Assembly (NCBI GenBank): GCA_037133915.1
Contig: JBAXND010000003.1
Coordinates: 80,233 to 144,232 of the forward strand
DNA from: Bacteroidota bacterium
Lineage (GTDB): Bacteria > Bacteroidota > Bacteroidia > Bacteroidales > CAIWKO01
DNA length: 64,000 bases
Direction of reading: 5' to 3'
Of this stretch, positions 16,979 through 25,428 are shown piece by piece. The notes below the pieces were generated by a model. The model searched no databases and was not told where the DNA came from. It saw only the letters and a program-made list of their open reading frames with translations. Position 1 is the stretch's first letter. Each line of letters starts with the position of its first letter. The translations under genes were made by a program, and so were the position numbers.

Positions 16979-18325
16979 ATGAAGTACGATGTAATTATTA
17001 TTGGCGCCGGTCCTGCCGGTTATGTTGCAGCAATTCGTGCCGGACAGGTAGGTATGAAAGCCGCTCTGGTTGAAAAGAAATACATGGGCGGCATGTGCCT
17101 GAACTGGGGCTGTATTCCTACAAAAGCACTTATTGAAAGTGCTCGCTATTTGGACCGTTTGAAACTTGCGGACGAATTTGGTATTGACGGCATTGACCAA
17201 AAGAAATTGGTTTTTAATTGGGAAAAAGCGAAAGCTCGTGCAAAACAGATATCTGCAAAGCTCAGCGGAGGTATAGGTTATCTGCTGAAGAAAAATGGTG
17301 TGGATGTAATTATCGGCGAGGCGCGGATTACCGGCGTTGGAACTATTTCGGTTGATAATAGAACTATTGAAGGTGACCATATAATAATTGCAACAGGAAG
17401 TTACCCGGCTAAAACAACGATTAAAGCCGATAAGAGGGGATTGCTTGAAATTGAAGATTTGCTTTCGATTGAGAAGCTTCCCGCAAGTATTGCCATCGTT
17501 GGAAAAGGTGGTGTAGCTGTTGAAATGGCGCAGTTCTTTAACCTCATTGGAAAAGACGTTACGCTTGTGGCTCCCGATGAAATACTGTTGCCAAAAGCCG
17601 ATGCTTTTTTAAATGATTTCATTACAAAGCGAATGAAAAAAAGTGGTATTAACATTATCACTGAAGATAACATCGGCGAATTTAAAAACGGTGAGCTGAT
17701 TGTCGGCAACGAGAAAATAGTTGCAGAACTGGTGCTGAACGCATCAATGCGGAAAGCTGTTATCCCTGCAGCTGATTTTGATATTCCATTAACCGAAGAC
17801 GGTTATATAAAAACGAATGAAAATCTGGAGACCGGTATTAAAGAACTTTACGCAATCGGAGATGTGAATGGATTGAGTTATCTGGCACATGTGGCGTCAG
17901 CACAGGGTATCTGGTTGATAAATCACATCAAGGGAATTAAAGATAGATTTGATTTAAAATCATGGCCACAGAATTTTTACACCGTACCGGAAATGGCGCA
18001 GATAGGACTTACCGAGCAGCAGCTTAACGATGAAGGCATTGATTACAAACTGAATGAATTTCCTTTGTCTGCAAACGGAAAAGCGCTTATTGAAGGTAAT
18101 ACAGAAGGAATGGTTCGTTTACTTTCAGATAAGAAATACGGGCAGGTGCTCGGAGTGCAGATTATTGCCGCACATGCAACGGATATGATTGCAGAAGCCG
18201 CCGCCTATATGCAGATTGAAGGAACTGTTTATGATATTGCGCAAACGATTCATGCACATCCTACCGTTTCTGAAATTTTTATGGAAGCCGGATTTGACGC
18301 GGTTGACAAAGCGATTCATAAATGA
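16979..18325 (+). CDS. lpdA: Dihydrolipoyl dehydrogenase (E3)
   Basis: FAD enzyme reoxidising dihydrolipoamide with NAD. The N-terminal GAGPAGYVAAIRAG dinucleotide motif is followed by the redox disulfide CLNWGCIPTK (Cys40, Cys45). A second nucleotide-binding site starts IVGKGGVAVEMAQFF, where the usual final glycines are partly changed, and the C-terminal HAHPTVSEIFMEAG holds the catalytic His-Glu pair. Length 448 is typical. It lies 40 bases after E2 and completes the operon. It could also serve the glycine cleavage system, of which gcvT is in this window. Confidence 0.93.
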   Translation: MKYDVIIIGAGPAGYVAAIRAGQVGMKAALVEKKYMGGMCLNWGCIPTKALIESARYLDRLKLADEFGIDGIDQKKLVFNWEKAKARAKQISAKLSGGIGYLLKKNGVDVIIGEARITGVGTISVDNRTIEGDHIIIATGSYPAKTTIKADKRGLLEIEDLLSIEKLPASIAIVGKGGVAVEMAQFFNLIGKDVTLVAPDEILLPKADAFLNDFITKRMKKSGINIITEDNIGEFKNGELIVGNEKIVAELVLNASMRKAVIPAADFDIPLTEDGYIKTNENLETGIKELYAIGDVNGLSYLAHVASAQGIWLINHIKGIKDRFDLKSWPQNFYTVPEMAQIGLTEQQLNDEGIDYKLNEFPLSANGKALIEGNTEGMVRLLSDKKYGQVLGVQIIAAHATDMIAEAAAYMQIEGTVYDIAQTIHAHPTVSEIFMEAGFDAVDKAIHK

Positions 18326-18430
18326 AATGATAAATGATGAATTCTAAATTTTAAATTGGTTTGCGATTGATCTTTTAACAAATGTGAGAATTAGGTAATC
18401 TAAAATTTAGCATTTAAAATTCAAAATATT
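18326..18430. repeat. Degenerate AT-rich 7-base tandem repeat (two blocks)
   Basis: Starting directly after the lpdA stop, five registered heptads beginning AAT occupy 18326-18360 (for example AATGATA, AATTCTA). A second block of six runs 18389-18430 (for example AAATTTA, GCATTTA). The blocks are partly complementary: 10-base arms at 18344-18353 and 18401-18410 and at 18347-18356 and 18412-18421 could pair. The intervening 28 bases show no clear pattern. Confidence 0.55.
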
Positions 18431-18435
18431 TCTCT

Positions 18436-19050
18436 ATGCAGGCTGTTTTGCAATCATACAACCTTCCTGATAAATTTTTGATTGATGGTGATTTCAACGG
18501 TTTTCATTGTCTGGTGTGGCAACCGGCTAAAATGGTTGTGGTGCTGGGCGCATCGAATAAAATAGAAACGTCTGTTATTATTGAAAATGCCGAAGCTGAT
18601 GGCGTTGAAGTAATGAAGCGTCCGAGCGGTGGGGAAAGTGTGGTGCTGAGCCCGCACATGCTCGCTGTTTCAGTTGCTTTTGAAACAACTGAGCTGAAAG
18701 ACCCGCATCAGTATTTTACGAAAATAAATTCTGCCATCATCAAATCCCTTGAGACATGCGGCATACAAAACCTGCATTCGAAAGGGATTTCCGATATTGC
18801 CATTGGAGAAAAAAAGATACTTGGCTCTTCGATTTATCGTGCATCAGGGCGTGTGCTGTATCATGCAGTTCTGAATGTTTCTGAAGATATTTCGGTCTTT
18901 GGCCGCTATCTTAAACATCCTGCAAAAGAACCCGATTATCGCAAAAATCGCAGGCATGACGAATTTGTTACATCGCTTGCTGCTGCCGGGTTTAATTGCG
19001 ATATGGATATTTTGAAAAATGCGCTGGAGGTGAATCTGAATCTTCTCTGA
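18436..19050 (+). CDS. Lipoate-protein ligase A family protein (catalytic domain only)
   Basis: Belongs to the BPL/LplA cofactor transferase family, which attaches lipoate to E2 and related proteins. The segment KRPSGGESVVLSPHMLAVSVA matches the RR-GGG substrate loop with Lys-Arg in place of Arg-Arg, and GISDIAIGEKKILGSS holds the conserved lysine. At 204 residues it lacks the C-terminal accessory domain of E. coli LplA, so it may need a partner or act as an amido- or octanoyl-transferase. Position just after the dehydrogenase complex suggests its E2 is the target. It is followed within 50 bases by the DUF2877 gene, which appears to have its own promoter. Confidence 0.82.
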   Translation: MQAVLQSYNLPDKFLIDGDFNGFHCLVWQPAKMVVVLGASNKIETSVIIENAEADGVEVMKRPSGGESVVLSPHMLAVSVAFETTELKDPHQYFTKINSAIIKSLETCGIQNLHSKGISDIAIGEKKILGSSIYRASGRVLYHAVLNVSEDISVFGRYLKHPAKEPDYRKNRRHDEFVTSLAAAGFNCDMDILKNALEVNLNLL

Positions 19051-19067
19051 TTTTCAGTTTCTTTAGT

Positions 19068-19075
19068 TACTTTTG
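19068..19075 (+). promoter_or_regulatory. Putative -7 promoter element for the DUF2877-fdrA-ylbE operon
   Basis: TACTTTTG, a full match to TAnnTTTG, 26 bases before the ATG at 19101 in the 50-base gap after the lipoate ligase. It suggests the following three genes start a new transcript. No convincing -33 TTG. Confidence 0.5.
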
Positions 19076-19100
19076 TGACGATTTTTTCATACCTTATTCA

Positions 19101-19946
19101 ATGAAGATCCTGAGCCGCGGTGACCGTATTTCCGAAGGACACTATACTGTTCACAGCCGTTTTGAACGGGTGGTGAATTATAATTCCAACTGTAAACTTC
19201 TCTCCTTCGTTTCTGCCGCTATTGGAAATGGACCTGTAAACATTGTAATTGAAAGCAAACTGCGGGCATTGCCTGCGGAGATTCTGATATTGCCTGATAA
19301 ATTTGTATTTGGAATTGAAAGTATTGATATTTCTGATATTCCTGTGTATGATTCAAAACTGAAAATTCTGCATTCTGAGCAAACCATTTTGAAGGAAAAT
19401 CTTGATGCTTTGAAGCAAACACTAGCCTCTCATGCTTCGGAATACAGTCTGGCATTCCTTTTTGACGAACAGCGAAAATTGAATTTTGCAACGGGTTTTG
19501 AAAAGAACCTGCTGGAAACTTTTGAAAATGCTATTGCTCAATTGCGAAAGGGTGAAATTGAACCGGGGATTCAAAAACTTTCCGGTCTCGGACAAGGATT
19601 AACACCTGCAGGCGACGACTTCATTGTTGGAATATTGCTCGCACTGAATTTGACGGATGCTTTTTCCGGAAACGAGAAATCACGGGAGCTTCAAATGAGA
19701 ATTAAATCCATGGCACAAACCAAAAATTTGATTTCACAAAGCAGCATTGTTCATGCTGCCGATGGATATTTTGCTGAAATTGTTAAAATTTTCGCACAAT
19801 CTTTCTGCAACAAACGTTTTAGTGAAAATGATGCATTAATCTTACAACTTCTTAATGTTGGCGAAAGCTCAGGGGCGGATATGCTCAGCGGATTTTTGTT
19901 TACTTTTGTTTCAGACAAATTTCATGGATTACAAGTAAAAATATAA
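19101..19946 (+). CDS. DUF2877 protein, AllH (YlbF)-like carbamoyltransferase subunit
   Basis: 281 residues from the ATG at 19101; a longer frame opens inside the lipoate ligase gene but its extra N terminus looks non-coding. The diagnostic DUF2877 motif is GLGQGLTPAGDDFIVGIL (residues 162-179). In E. coli the DUF2877 protein YlbF (AllH), FdrA (AllF) and YlbE (AllG) have been reported to act together as an oxamate carbamoyltransferase, converting oxalurate and phosphate to oxamate and carbamoyl phosphate. All three homologues occur here in the order H-F-G, 3 and 32 bases apart. That these form the same complex is a strong inference; the substrate may differ. Confidence 0.82.
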   Translation: MKILSRGDRISEGHYTVHSRFERVVNYNSNCKLLSFVSAAIGNGPVNIVIESKLRALPAEILILPDKFVFGIESIDISDIPVYDSKLKILHSEQTILKENLDALKQTLASHASEYSLAFLFDEQRKLNFATGFEKNLLETFENAIAQLRKGEIEPGIQKLSGLGQGLTPAGDDFIVGILLALNLTDAFSGNEKSRELQMRIKSMAQTKNLISQSSIVHAADGYFAEIVKIFAQSFCNKRFSENDALILQLLNVGESSGADMLSGFLFTFVSDKFHGLQVKI

Positions 19947-19949
19947 ATC

Positions 19950-21491
19950 ATGATTATAAAAGGAATTGTTAAACAGGGCGAATACTATGATTCGGTGAGC
20001 CTGATGCTGCTTTCAAAAGATTTGCGCAAAACTGAAGGCATCACTGATTCTGCCGTGGTTATGGGAACTAAAGAGAATAAGGCCATTTTGGAAATGTCCG
20101 GAATGCTGCTTCCTGAATTCAAAGATATTTCAGATAATGACTTGCTGATTTGTCTGAAGGCAGAAAAACAGGAAGTCATTGACAGCGTGCTTGGCGGTAT
20201 TGACGGCATGTTTAAGAAAATGAGAACAAAAGACGACGATACATCTACCTATGCACCCAAGAGTCTTGAAAGTGCACTGAAATCTGCACCCGGCGCGAAC
20301 CTTTCACTGATTTCTGTTGCAGGACGTTTTGCTGCGCACGAAGCAATGAAAGCGCTGAAGAATGGACTTCACGTAATGATATTTTCTGATAATGTTACGA
20401 TAGAAGAAGAGCTGGAACTTAAGAAATACGCGGCATCCAAAGGTTTATTGGTGATGGGCCCCGATTGCGGAACAGCCATTATTAATGGAGCGCCTCTGGC
20501 ATTTGCAAATGTTGTGAACCGCGGCAATATTGGTATTGTTGCTGCATCAGGAACGGGATTGCAGGAAGTAAGCTGTGTAATATCGAACTTCGGTGCCGGT
20601 ATTTCTCAGGCAATTGGTACCGGCGGCCGTGACCTTAAAAAGGAAATTGGCGGCATTATGTTTTTGCAGGCTTTACTGGCACTGAACAATGATCCGCAAA
20701 CGGAAATTATAGTGCTGATATCAAAACCACCTCACGAAGAGGTGCTTGACAGGATTGTTGCCGAGATAAAAAAAATAAAGAAACCTGTGGTAGCGATTCT
20801 TATCGGCGGCGACAGCAAAAAAATAGAATCGGCAGGGGCAATTGCGGCAAATACACTCGAAGAAACCGGTATGATTGCTGCCGCGCTGGCACAGGGAAAA
20901 GAACTTGCAGGTATAAAAGCAGATATCGCGAAAGCTGATGAAAATATAGCTGCCCTTGCTATAAAAATGCCAAAAGGAAAGGGACGTAAATATATTCGCG
21001 GACTATTCAGTGGCGGTACACTATGCGATGAAACACAACTCATTTTTAAGGATACCATCGGTTTTGTGTATGGCAATTCGCCGCTGAACAAGGATTATGT
21101 GTTGGATGATGTCTGGAAAAGTAAAGAGAACTGCATCATTGATTTGGGCGAAGATGAATTCACGGTGGGGCGTCCACACCCGATGATTGATTTCAGTCTG
21201 AGGAATAAAAAAATTCTGGATGAAGCTGCAGAAACTGATGTTGCTGTTATTTTGCTGGATGTTGTTTTGGGTTATGGTTCCAACCTTGATCCCGCTGCAG
21301 AACTTGTTCCCGTTATCCTTAAGGCAAAAGAAATGACGCGTGATCTTCATATCGTCTGTTCCATAACCGGAACCGAAAAAGACCCGCAGAATCGTCAGAA
21401 GGTTAAAAAGGAACTTGAAATGGCAGGTGCCATAGTTATGCCTTCGAATGCTGCTGCCAGCAAGCTTTCTATGAAAATCATTCAGAATTAG
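19950..21491 (+). CDS. fdrA: FdrA family protein (AllF-like carbamoyltransferase subunit)
   Basis: 513 residues with succinyl-CoA-synthetase-like architecture. An N-terminal region of about 110 residues is followed by a CoA-binding-like Rossmann part (LSLISVAGRFAAHEA, GLLVMGPDCGTAIINGAPLAFAN, GNIGIVAASGTGLQEVS) and a flavodoxin-like ligase part ending near the C terminus (GYGSNLDPAAELVPV, CSITGTEKDPQNRQ). GPDCGTAIINGAPLAFAN is characteristic of FdrA. Its start follows the DUF2877 stop by 3 bases. Members were long of unknown function; E. coli FdrA is now placed in the AllFGH carbamoyltransferase. Confidence 0.9.
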   Translation: MIIKGIVKQGEYYDSVSLMLLSKDLRKTEGITDSAVVMGTKENKAILEMSGMLLPEFKDISDNDLLICLKAEKQEVIDSVLGGIDGMFKKMRTKDDDTSTYAPKSLESALKSAPGANLSLISVAGRFAAHEAMKALKNGLHVMIFSDNVTIEEELELKKYAASKGLLVMGPDCGTAIINGAPLAFANVVNRGNIGIVAASGTGLQEVSCVISNFGAGISQAIGTGGRDLKKEIGGIMFLQALLALNNDPQTEIIVLISKPPHEEVLDRIVAEIKKIKKPVVAILIGGDSKKIESAGAIAANTLEETGMIAAALAQGKELAGIKADIAKADENIAALAIKMPKGKGRKYIRGLFSGGTLCDETQLIFKDTIGFVYGNSPLNKDYVLDDVWKSKENCIIDLGEDEFTVGRPHPMIDFSLRNKKILDEAAETDVAVILLDVVLGYGSNLDPAAELVPVILKAKEMTRDLHIVCSITGTEKDPQNRQKVKKELEMAGAIVMPSNAAASKLSMKIIQN

Positions 21492-21523
21492 AAATATTAA
21501 TAGTTTGAAAATTTCCTTGTGTT

Positions 21524-22927
21524 ATGGCTATAAATGATTTGTTTGGTAAAGACCTTAATGTTATAAATACCGGCCTGGCATCGTTTGCCGAAAACCTTAA
21601 CAACTGCGGCGTACATGCGGTCAATGTGGACTGGAAGCCGCCCGTGAATATTGCTAAAGAGCTGGTTGCGAAAATAGAGAAGAATGCCGATAAAATTGCT
21701 GCCGCTAACAAGCTTGCAACCGATAAAATATTATCCGGAATGCCTGTTGTGGTTGGTCTTGATGTTGCCCTGAATGTTATTCCGGGAATGAAAAAGAATC
21801 TTATTTTACATTCGGGTCCACCAATTACATGGGAACGCATGTGCGGTCCCACACGCGGCGCCATCATGGGAGCACTGATTTATGAAGGACTGGCGAAAGA
21901 TATTTCCGAAGCGGAGAAACTGGCGTCGTCGGGTGCCATTGAATACGCACCTTGCCATGAGCATTCTTCGGTTGGTCCCATGGCGGGCATCATTTCCGCT
22001 TCTATGCCGGTGTGGATTGTTAAAAATGAGGCTTATGGGAATTTTGCTTACTGCACTCTGAACGAAGGACTGGGCAAGGTGTTACGCTATGGTGCCTTCG
22101 GCGATGATGTAATCACCCGTCTGAAATGGATGGAGCAAATTATGTATCCTATTCTGAAAGATGCTGTGACGCATCTGGGCCGTATCGACCTGAAAAGCAT
22201 GATTGCGCAGGCTTTGCATATGGGTGACGAAGTTCACAACCGCAACCGTGCAGGTACCTCATTATTTTTCAGAGCCATCGCACCCGCCATTATGCGTACG
22301 GTAAAGAATATGGAAGACGCTGCTAAAGTACTGGAATTCATCAATGGCAACGACCATTTTTTCCTGAACCTTTCCATGCCGGCTTCGAAAGCTGTATTGG
22401 ATGCTGCGCGTAATATTGAGAACAGCAGCGTGGCAGTGGTGATGGCGCGCAATGGTACAGATTTCGGCGTACAGCTTGCCGGAACAGGAGATGCATGGTT
22501 CACGGGTGCTGCACTGGTGCCGGATGCACTTTATTTTCCGGGCTTCACAAAAGCAGATGCCAATCCCGATATCGGCGACAGCGCAATTACTGAGACCGGT
22601 GGTCTTGGCGGATTTGCAATTGCCGCAGCGCCTGCTATCGTGCAGTTCGTGGGAGGCACAGCAAAGGACGCTGTAAGCTACACCATGCAGATGTATGAAA
22701 TAACGGCAGCAGAAAATAATATGTACCAGATACCCTATCTGAACTTCAGAGGAACACCCACAGGAATAGATGTTGTAAAGGTGATTGAAAAATCGCTGAC
22801 ACCGTTTATTGATACGGGTGTTGCTCATAAAAACCCCGGCGTCGGTCAGGTGGGAGCCGGTGTGCTGAGTGCGCCTATTGAGCCATTTATCAAGGCTTAT
22901 GAAGGGTTGGCCGCGAAGCTGAAATAA
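21524..22927 (+). CDS. YlbE/DUF1116 family protein (AllG-like carbamoyltransferase subunit)
   Basis: 467 residues. Typical family segments are NCGVHAVNVDWKPP near the N terminus, HSGPPITWERMCGPTRGAIMGA, YAPCHEHSSVGPMAGIIS and HMGDEVHNRNRAGTSLF, followed by NGNDHFFLNLSMPASK. The conserved Cys, His and Glu in YAPCHEH suggest an active or metal site, but that is inference. Third gene of the unit, 32 bases after fdrA. A short hairpin (22949-22960) lies downstream. No carbamate kinase gene, the usual partner that turns carbamoyl phosphate into ATP, is in the window. Confidence 0.9.
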   Translation: MAINDLFGKDLNVINTGLASFAENLNNCGVHAVNVDWKPPVNIAKELVAKIEKNADKIAAANKLATDKILSGMPVVVGLDVALNVIPGMKKNLILHSGPPITWERMCGPTRGAIMGALIYEGLAKDISEAEKLASSGAIEYAPCHEHSSVGPMAGIISASMPVWIVKNEAYGNFAYCTLNEGLGKVLRYGAFGDDVITRLKWMEQIMYPILKDAVTHLGRIDLKSMIAQALHMGDEVHNRNRAGTSLFFRAIAPAIMRTVKNMEDAAKVLEFINGNDHFFLNLSMPASKAVLDAARNIENSSVAVVMARNGTDFGVQLAGTGDAWFTGAALVPDALYFPGFTKADANPDIGDSAITETGGLGGFAIAAAPAIVQFVGGTAKDAVSYTMQMYEITAAENNMYQIPYLNFRGTPTGIDVVKVIEKSLTPFIDTGVAHKNPGVGQVGAGVLSAPIEPFIKAYEGLAAKLK

Positions 22928-22948
22928 AACGATTTGTTAAAATAGAAA

Positions 22949-22970
22949 GGTGAAATCACCGGCTTTTTAT
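22949..22970 (+). terminator. Weak hairpin after the AllG-like gene
   Basis: Five-base arms GGTGA and TCACC around AA, followed by a short T run (CTTTTTAT). It could attenuate transcription between the carbamoyltransferase genes and the cyclase gene, but the stem is short. Confidence 0.3.
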
Positions 22971-23036
22971 AAAATGAGCCTCAATCTTACATTTAGGGCT
23001 TTTGATGATATTTTGCACTCCTTATTTTTAGTTTAA

Positions 23037-23066
23037 TTGAATAAAAATTACGTAATTTTACCTTCG
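23037..23066 (+). promoter_or_regulatory. Putative promoter (-33 and -7) of the cyclase-family gene
   Basis: TTG at 23037-23039 and TACCTTCG at 23059-23066 are separated by 19 bases, the canonical Bacteroidetes spacing; the -7 box has one mismatch to TAnnTTTG. The leader would be about 50 bases, and AGGAG at 23109-23113 sits 9 bases before the ATG. Confidence 0.6.
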
Positions 23067-23122
23067 CATTAAGCAGAACCCAAATAATTTCTAATAATAA
23101 TTATACGTAGGAGATTTTAATA

Positions 23123-23938
23123 ATGAAGAATGAAGAGTTTTTTCAATTTATGAATGACATTCAGGTTTATGACCTTACTCAACGCTTAAGCATTCATACA
23201 CCGCCCTGGCCAAGTTATATGCCATTGGGAATTCAGTATTTCAAAAGGCTGGCAGGAGCACATATGGGACAGGGTGCCAATGGGCAGATTATCACAACCA
23301 GTAACCATGTGGGAACACATATCGACGGAGAAATTCATTTTCATGCAAGTGGTCGCACCATTGGTGATGTTCCCATCGAAGAATGGATTGGCCCCGGTGT
23401 TGTTGTGGATATTTCTGATGAGGTTGGCGATTACGACCTGTATTCACCGGAAATGCTGATGAAAAAAGCAGAAATCAAAAAAGGTGATATCCTTATTATC
23501 AATACCGGTTATCATAAATATGCATGGGATCAGGAAGGTTCTGACGAGCTGCGTTATTTTGTGAAACATCCCGGACCAAGTCCCGAATTCCACGAATGGG
23601 CGCTTGATATGAAAATAAAATGGATTGGTGTGGACTGCGGAAGTGCCGATCATCCCATGAATACAATCATCCGTAACTGGCACCCGAAAGCTTTCATTGA
23701 AGCTGATAAAAAATTAAAAGCCAAATACGGCAAAGACTGGGATGAAATGTTCCCCACAGAAGAGTTTTATCAGGTGATGCACCTGAAGCTCTTCCCGAAA
23801 AAATTAGTGCATGCTGAAAATATCGGTGGCGATATTGCAAAGCTCAGCAACAAACGCGTATGGATTGGTTTATTCCCACTCCGCGGTATCGAGCTTGAGT
23901 CATCGATGTGCCGTCTTGTTGCGCTTGCACCGAAATAA
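23123..23938 (+). CDS. Cyclase-family metal-dependent hydrolase (kynurenine formamidase / isatin hydrolase superfamily)
   Basis: 271 residues. The family metal-binding motif HxGTHxDxxxH is present as NHVGTHIDGEIHFH (His62, His66, Asp68, His72), followed by a conserved GPGVVVDI strand and KKGDILIINTGYH. Characterised members open or hydrolyse amide bonds, such as N-formylkynurenine or the cyclic imide-like ring of isatin, using Mn or Zn. It has its own promoter and a strong terminator, yet lies between the AllHFG-like operon and the molybdenum hydroxylase operon. I infer a ring-opening step on a cyclic amide; the substrate is unknown. Confidence 0.85.
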   Translation: MKNEEFFQFMNDIQVYDLTQRLSIHTPPWPSYMPLGIQYFKRLAGAHMGQGANGQIITTSNHVGTHIDGEIHFHASGRTIGDVPIEEWIGPGVVVDISDEVGDYDLYSPEMLMKKAEIKKGDILIINTGYHKYAWDQEGSDELRYFVKHPGPSPEFHEWALDMKIKWIGVDCGSADHPMNTIIRNWHPKAFIEADKKLKAKYGKDWDEMFPTEEFYQVMHLKLFPKKLVHAENIGGDIAKLSNKRVWIGLFPLRGIELESSMCRLVALAPK

Positions 23939-23958
23939 GAAAAATTTAAATTGTATTG

Positions 23959-23998
23959 CAAATCAAGTATCGAACATTCGGTACTTGGTTTGTTTTTC
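23959..23998 (+). terminator. Strong Rho-independent terminator after the cyclase-family gene
   Basis: 16-base arms at 23959-23974 and 23977-23992 pair throughout, with two G-U wobbles; the innermost pairs would open to make a small loop. A T run follows at 23993-23997. It starts 21 bases after the cyclase-family stop codon and separates it from the molybdenum hydroxylase genes. Confidence 0.8.
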
Positions 23999-24082
23999 AG
24001 AGTAGGCTAAGATTGTTATTTTTTGATTTAATCTAAATCAGTAAACAGAGTTTCCTGTCACTATTTATTAATTTTTGACATT

Positions 24083-24937
24083 ATGCCCATATCGCACGAA
24101 TTTACTTATTGCAAGCCTGCAACCTTGCGGGAAGCATTGAAAACGCTCACCAAATTCGGAAATAACGCTCGTATTCTCGCCGGTGGTACCGATCTGGTTG
24201 TGCGTCTGAAAGAAGGCATTGAAGAGCCTGCAATGCTTATTGACATCAAAGCAATTGATGAACTCAAAAAGATTGAGCTCATTGGGCGCCGCCTGCATAT
24301 TGGCGCATTGGTCACATTTACCGACCTGATAAATTCTACCATCGTGAAGGAAGAATTTCCGTTGCTGCATGAAGCCTCAAAAACCGTTGCTTCTGTGGGA
24401 ACACGCAACCGTGCTACAGTGGTTGGAAATATCTGCTCAGCGGTTCCTTCGCTCGATTCAGGTCCGGCATTGCTGAACTATGATGCCATTGTCTGTGTGA
24501 AAAGTGCCAGAGGGAAACGAAATATTCCTATCAGCCAATGGTTCACCGGTCCGAAGAAAACAATGCGTGAACCCGATGAGATTGTTACCGGATTAATTAT
24601 TCCGCGCGTGAAGGGAAAACACCGTGCATATTACGGAAAATTAGGCCGCTATTCAGGTGAGGATCTGGCTCAGGCAGGGGTTGGTATTCTTGGCTTCCGC
24701 AACGACCAATACCGCATCGCGTATTGTGCTGTTGGGCCGGTACCGCGCCGTGCCGAGAAACTCGAAGCGCTTTTATTCGGAAAGAAAATAACGGATGAAC
24801 TGATTGAACAATGCAAGCAACTCATTGAAGAAGAAATCAGTCCCATCACAGATATAAGGGCCAGCAAGGAATACCGCATGCACATGGTCAAAACCATGTT
24901 CGAGCGTGGCATCAGGCAGGTAACCGCAAAGAAATAA
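24083..24937 (+). CDS. Molybdenum hydroxylase FAD-binding subunit (CoxM/XdhB-like)
   Basis: Medium subunit of a xanthine dehydrogenase-family enzyme, 284 residues. The FAD site is visible as ILAGGTDLVVRLKEG and SVGTRNRATVVGNICSAVPSLDSGPALL, with the C-terminal CO dehydrogenase flavoprotein-type domain from about residue 170. It passes electrons from the iron-sulfur subunit to an external acceptor. First of three subunit genes in the order FAD, 2Fe-2S, Mo; the 144-base gap upstream holds the cyclase terminator and two TA-TTTG-like boxes with one extra base, so its promoter is unclear. Confidence 0.9.
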   Translation: MPISHEFTYCKPATLREALKTLTKFGNNARILAGGTDLVVRLKEGIEEPAMLIDIKAIDELKKIELIGRRLHIGALVTFTDLINSTIVKEEFPLLHEASKTVASVGTRNRATVVGNICSAVPSLDSGPALLNYDAIVCVKSARGKRNIPISQWFTGPKKTMREPDEIVTGLIIPRVKGKHRAYYGKLGRYSGEDLAQAGVGILGFRNDQYRIAYCAVGPVPRRAEKLEALLFGKKITDELIEQCKQLIEEEISPITDIRASKEYRMHMVKTMFERGIRQVTAKK

Positions 24938-24966
24938 TTTATTATCGTAAAATAATATCTAAGGAT

Positions 24967-25425
24967 ATGTCTAAAATAACGATCAGGTTAAATAACGAAA
25001 ACCGCAGCGTTGAAGTTGATCCGAATGATGTCCTGCTGGATGTCCTGAGAGACAAGCTTGGCGCGAAAAGCCCAAAATGTGGCTGTGACCGGGGCGACTG
25101 TGGCGCTTGTGCCGTTTTATTCAATGGGAAAAGCGTTCGGTCATGTCTTATTCTCGCCATTGAAGCTGATGGACAAGAAATCATCACCGCCGAAGGATTA
25201 TCAGGCAAAGATCTTTCACCGGTACAAAATGCTTTTGTGGAATTCAATTCATTCCAGTGCGGTTTCTGCGCTCCGGGCATCATCATTTCAGCCACCGAGC
25301 TGCTTAATAACAACCCTTCTCCTACACGTGAAGATGTAAAAGAAGCACTCTCAGGAAATCTTTGCAGATGCACGGGTTACACACCGATAATTGATGCAGT
25401 AGTTAGTTGTTCCAAAACCGAGTAA
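24967..25425 (+). CDS. Molybdenum hydroxylase 2Fe-2S subunit (CoxS/XdhC-small type)
   Basis: 152 residues with both expected clusters. The N-terminal plant ferredoxin-type site is CGCDRGDCGACAVLFNG plus a later Cys in VRSCLI. The C-terminal helical cluster is CGFCAPGIIIS with CRCTGYTPI. The small subunit shuttles electrons from the Mo site to the FAD subunit. It lies 29 bases after the FAD subunit and 3 bases before the Mo subunit, so the three are surely cotranscribed. Confidence 0.94.
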   Translation: MSKITIRLNNENRSVEVDPNDVLLDVLRDKLGAKSPKCGCDRGDCGACAVLFNGKSVRSCLILAIEADGQEIITAEGLSGKDLSPVQNAFVEFNSFQCGFCAPGIIISATELLNNNPSPTREDVKEALSGNLCRCTGYTPIIDAVVSCSKTE

Positions 25426-25428
25426 GCC

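Noticed and set aside
18996..19100. N-terminal extension of the DUF2877 protein
   Set aside because: It overlaps the lipoate ligase gene and encodes Phe/Ser-rich sequence unlike the family; the ATG at 19101 fits the promoter and homology.
22262..22828. 188-codon minus-strand frame
   Set aside because: Antisense to the YlbE-type gene; no family resemblance.
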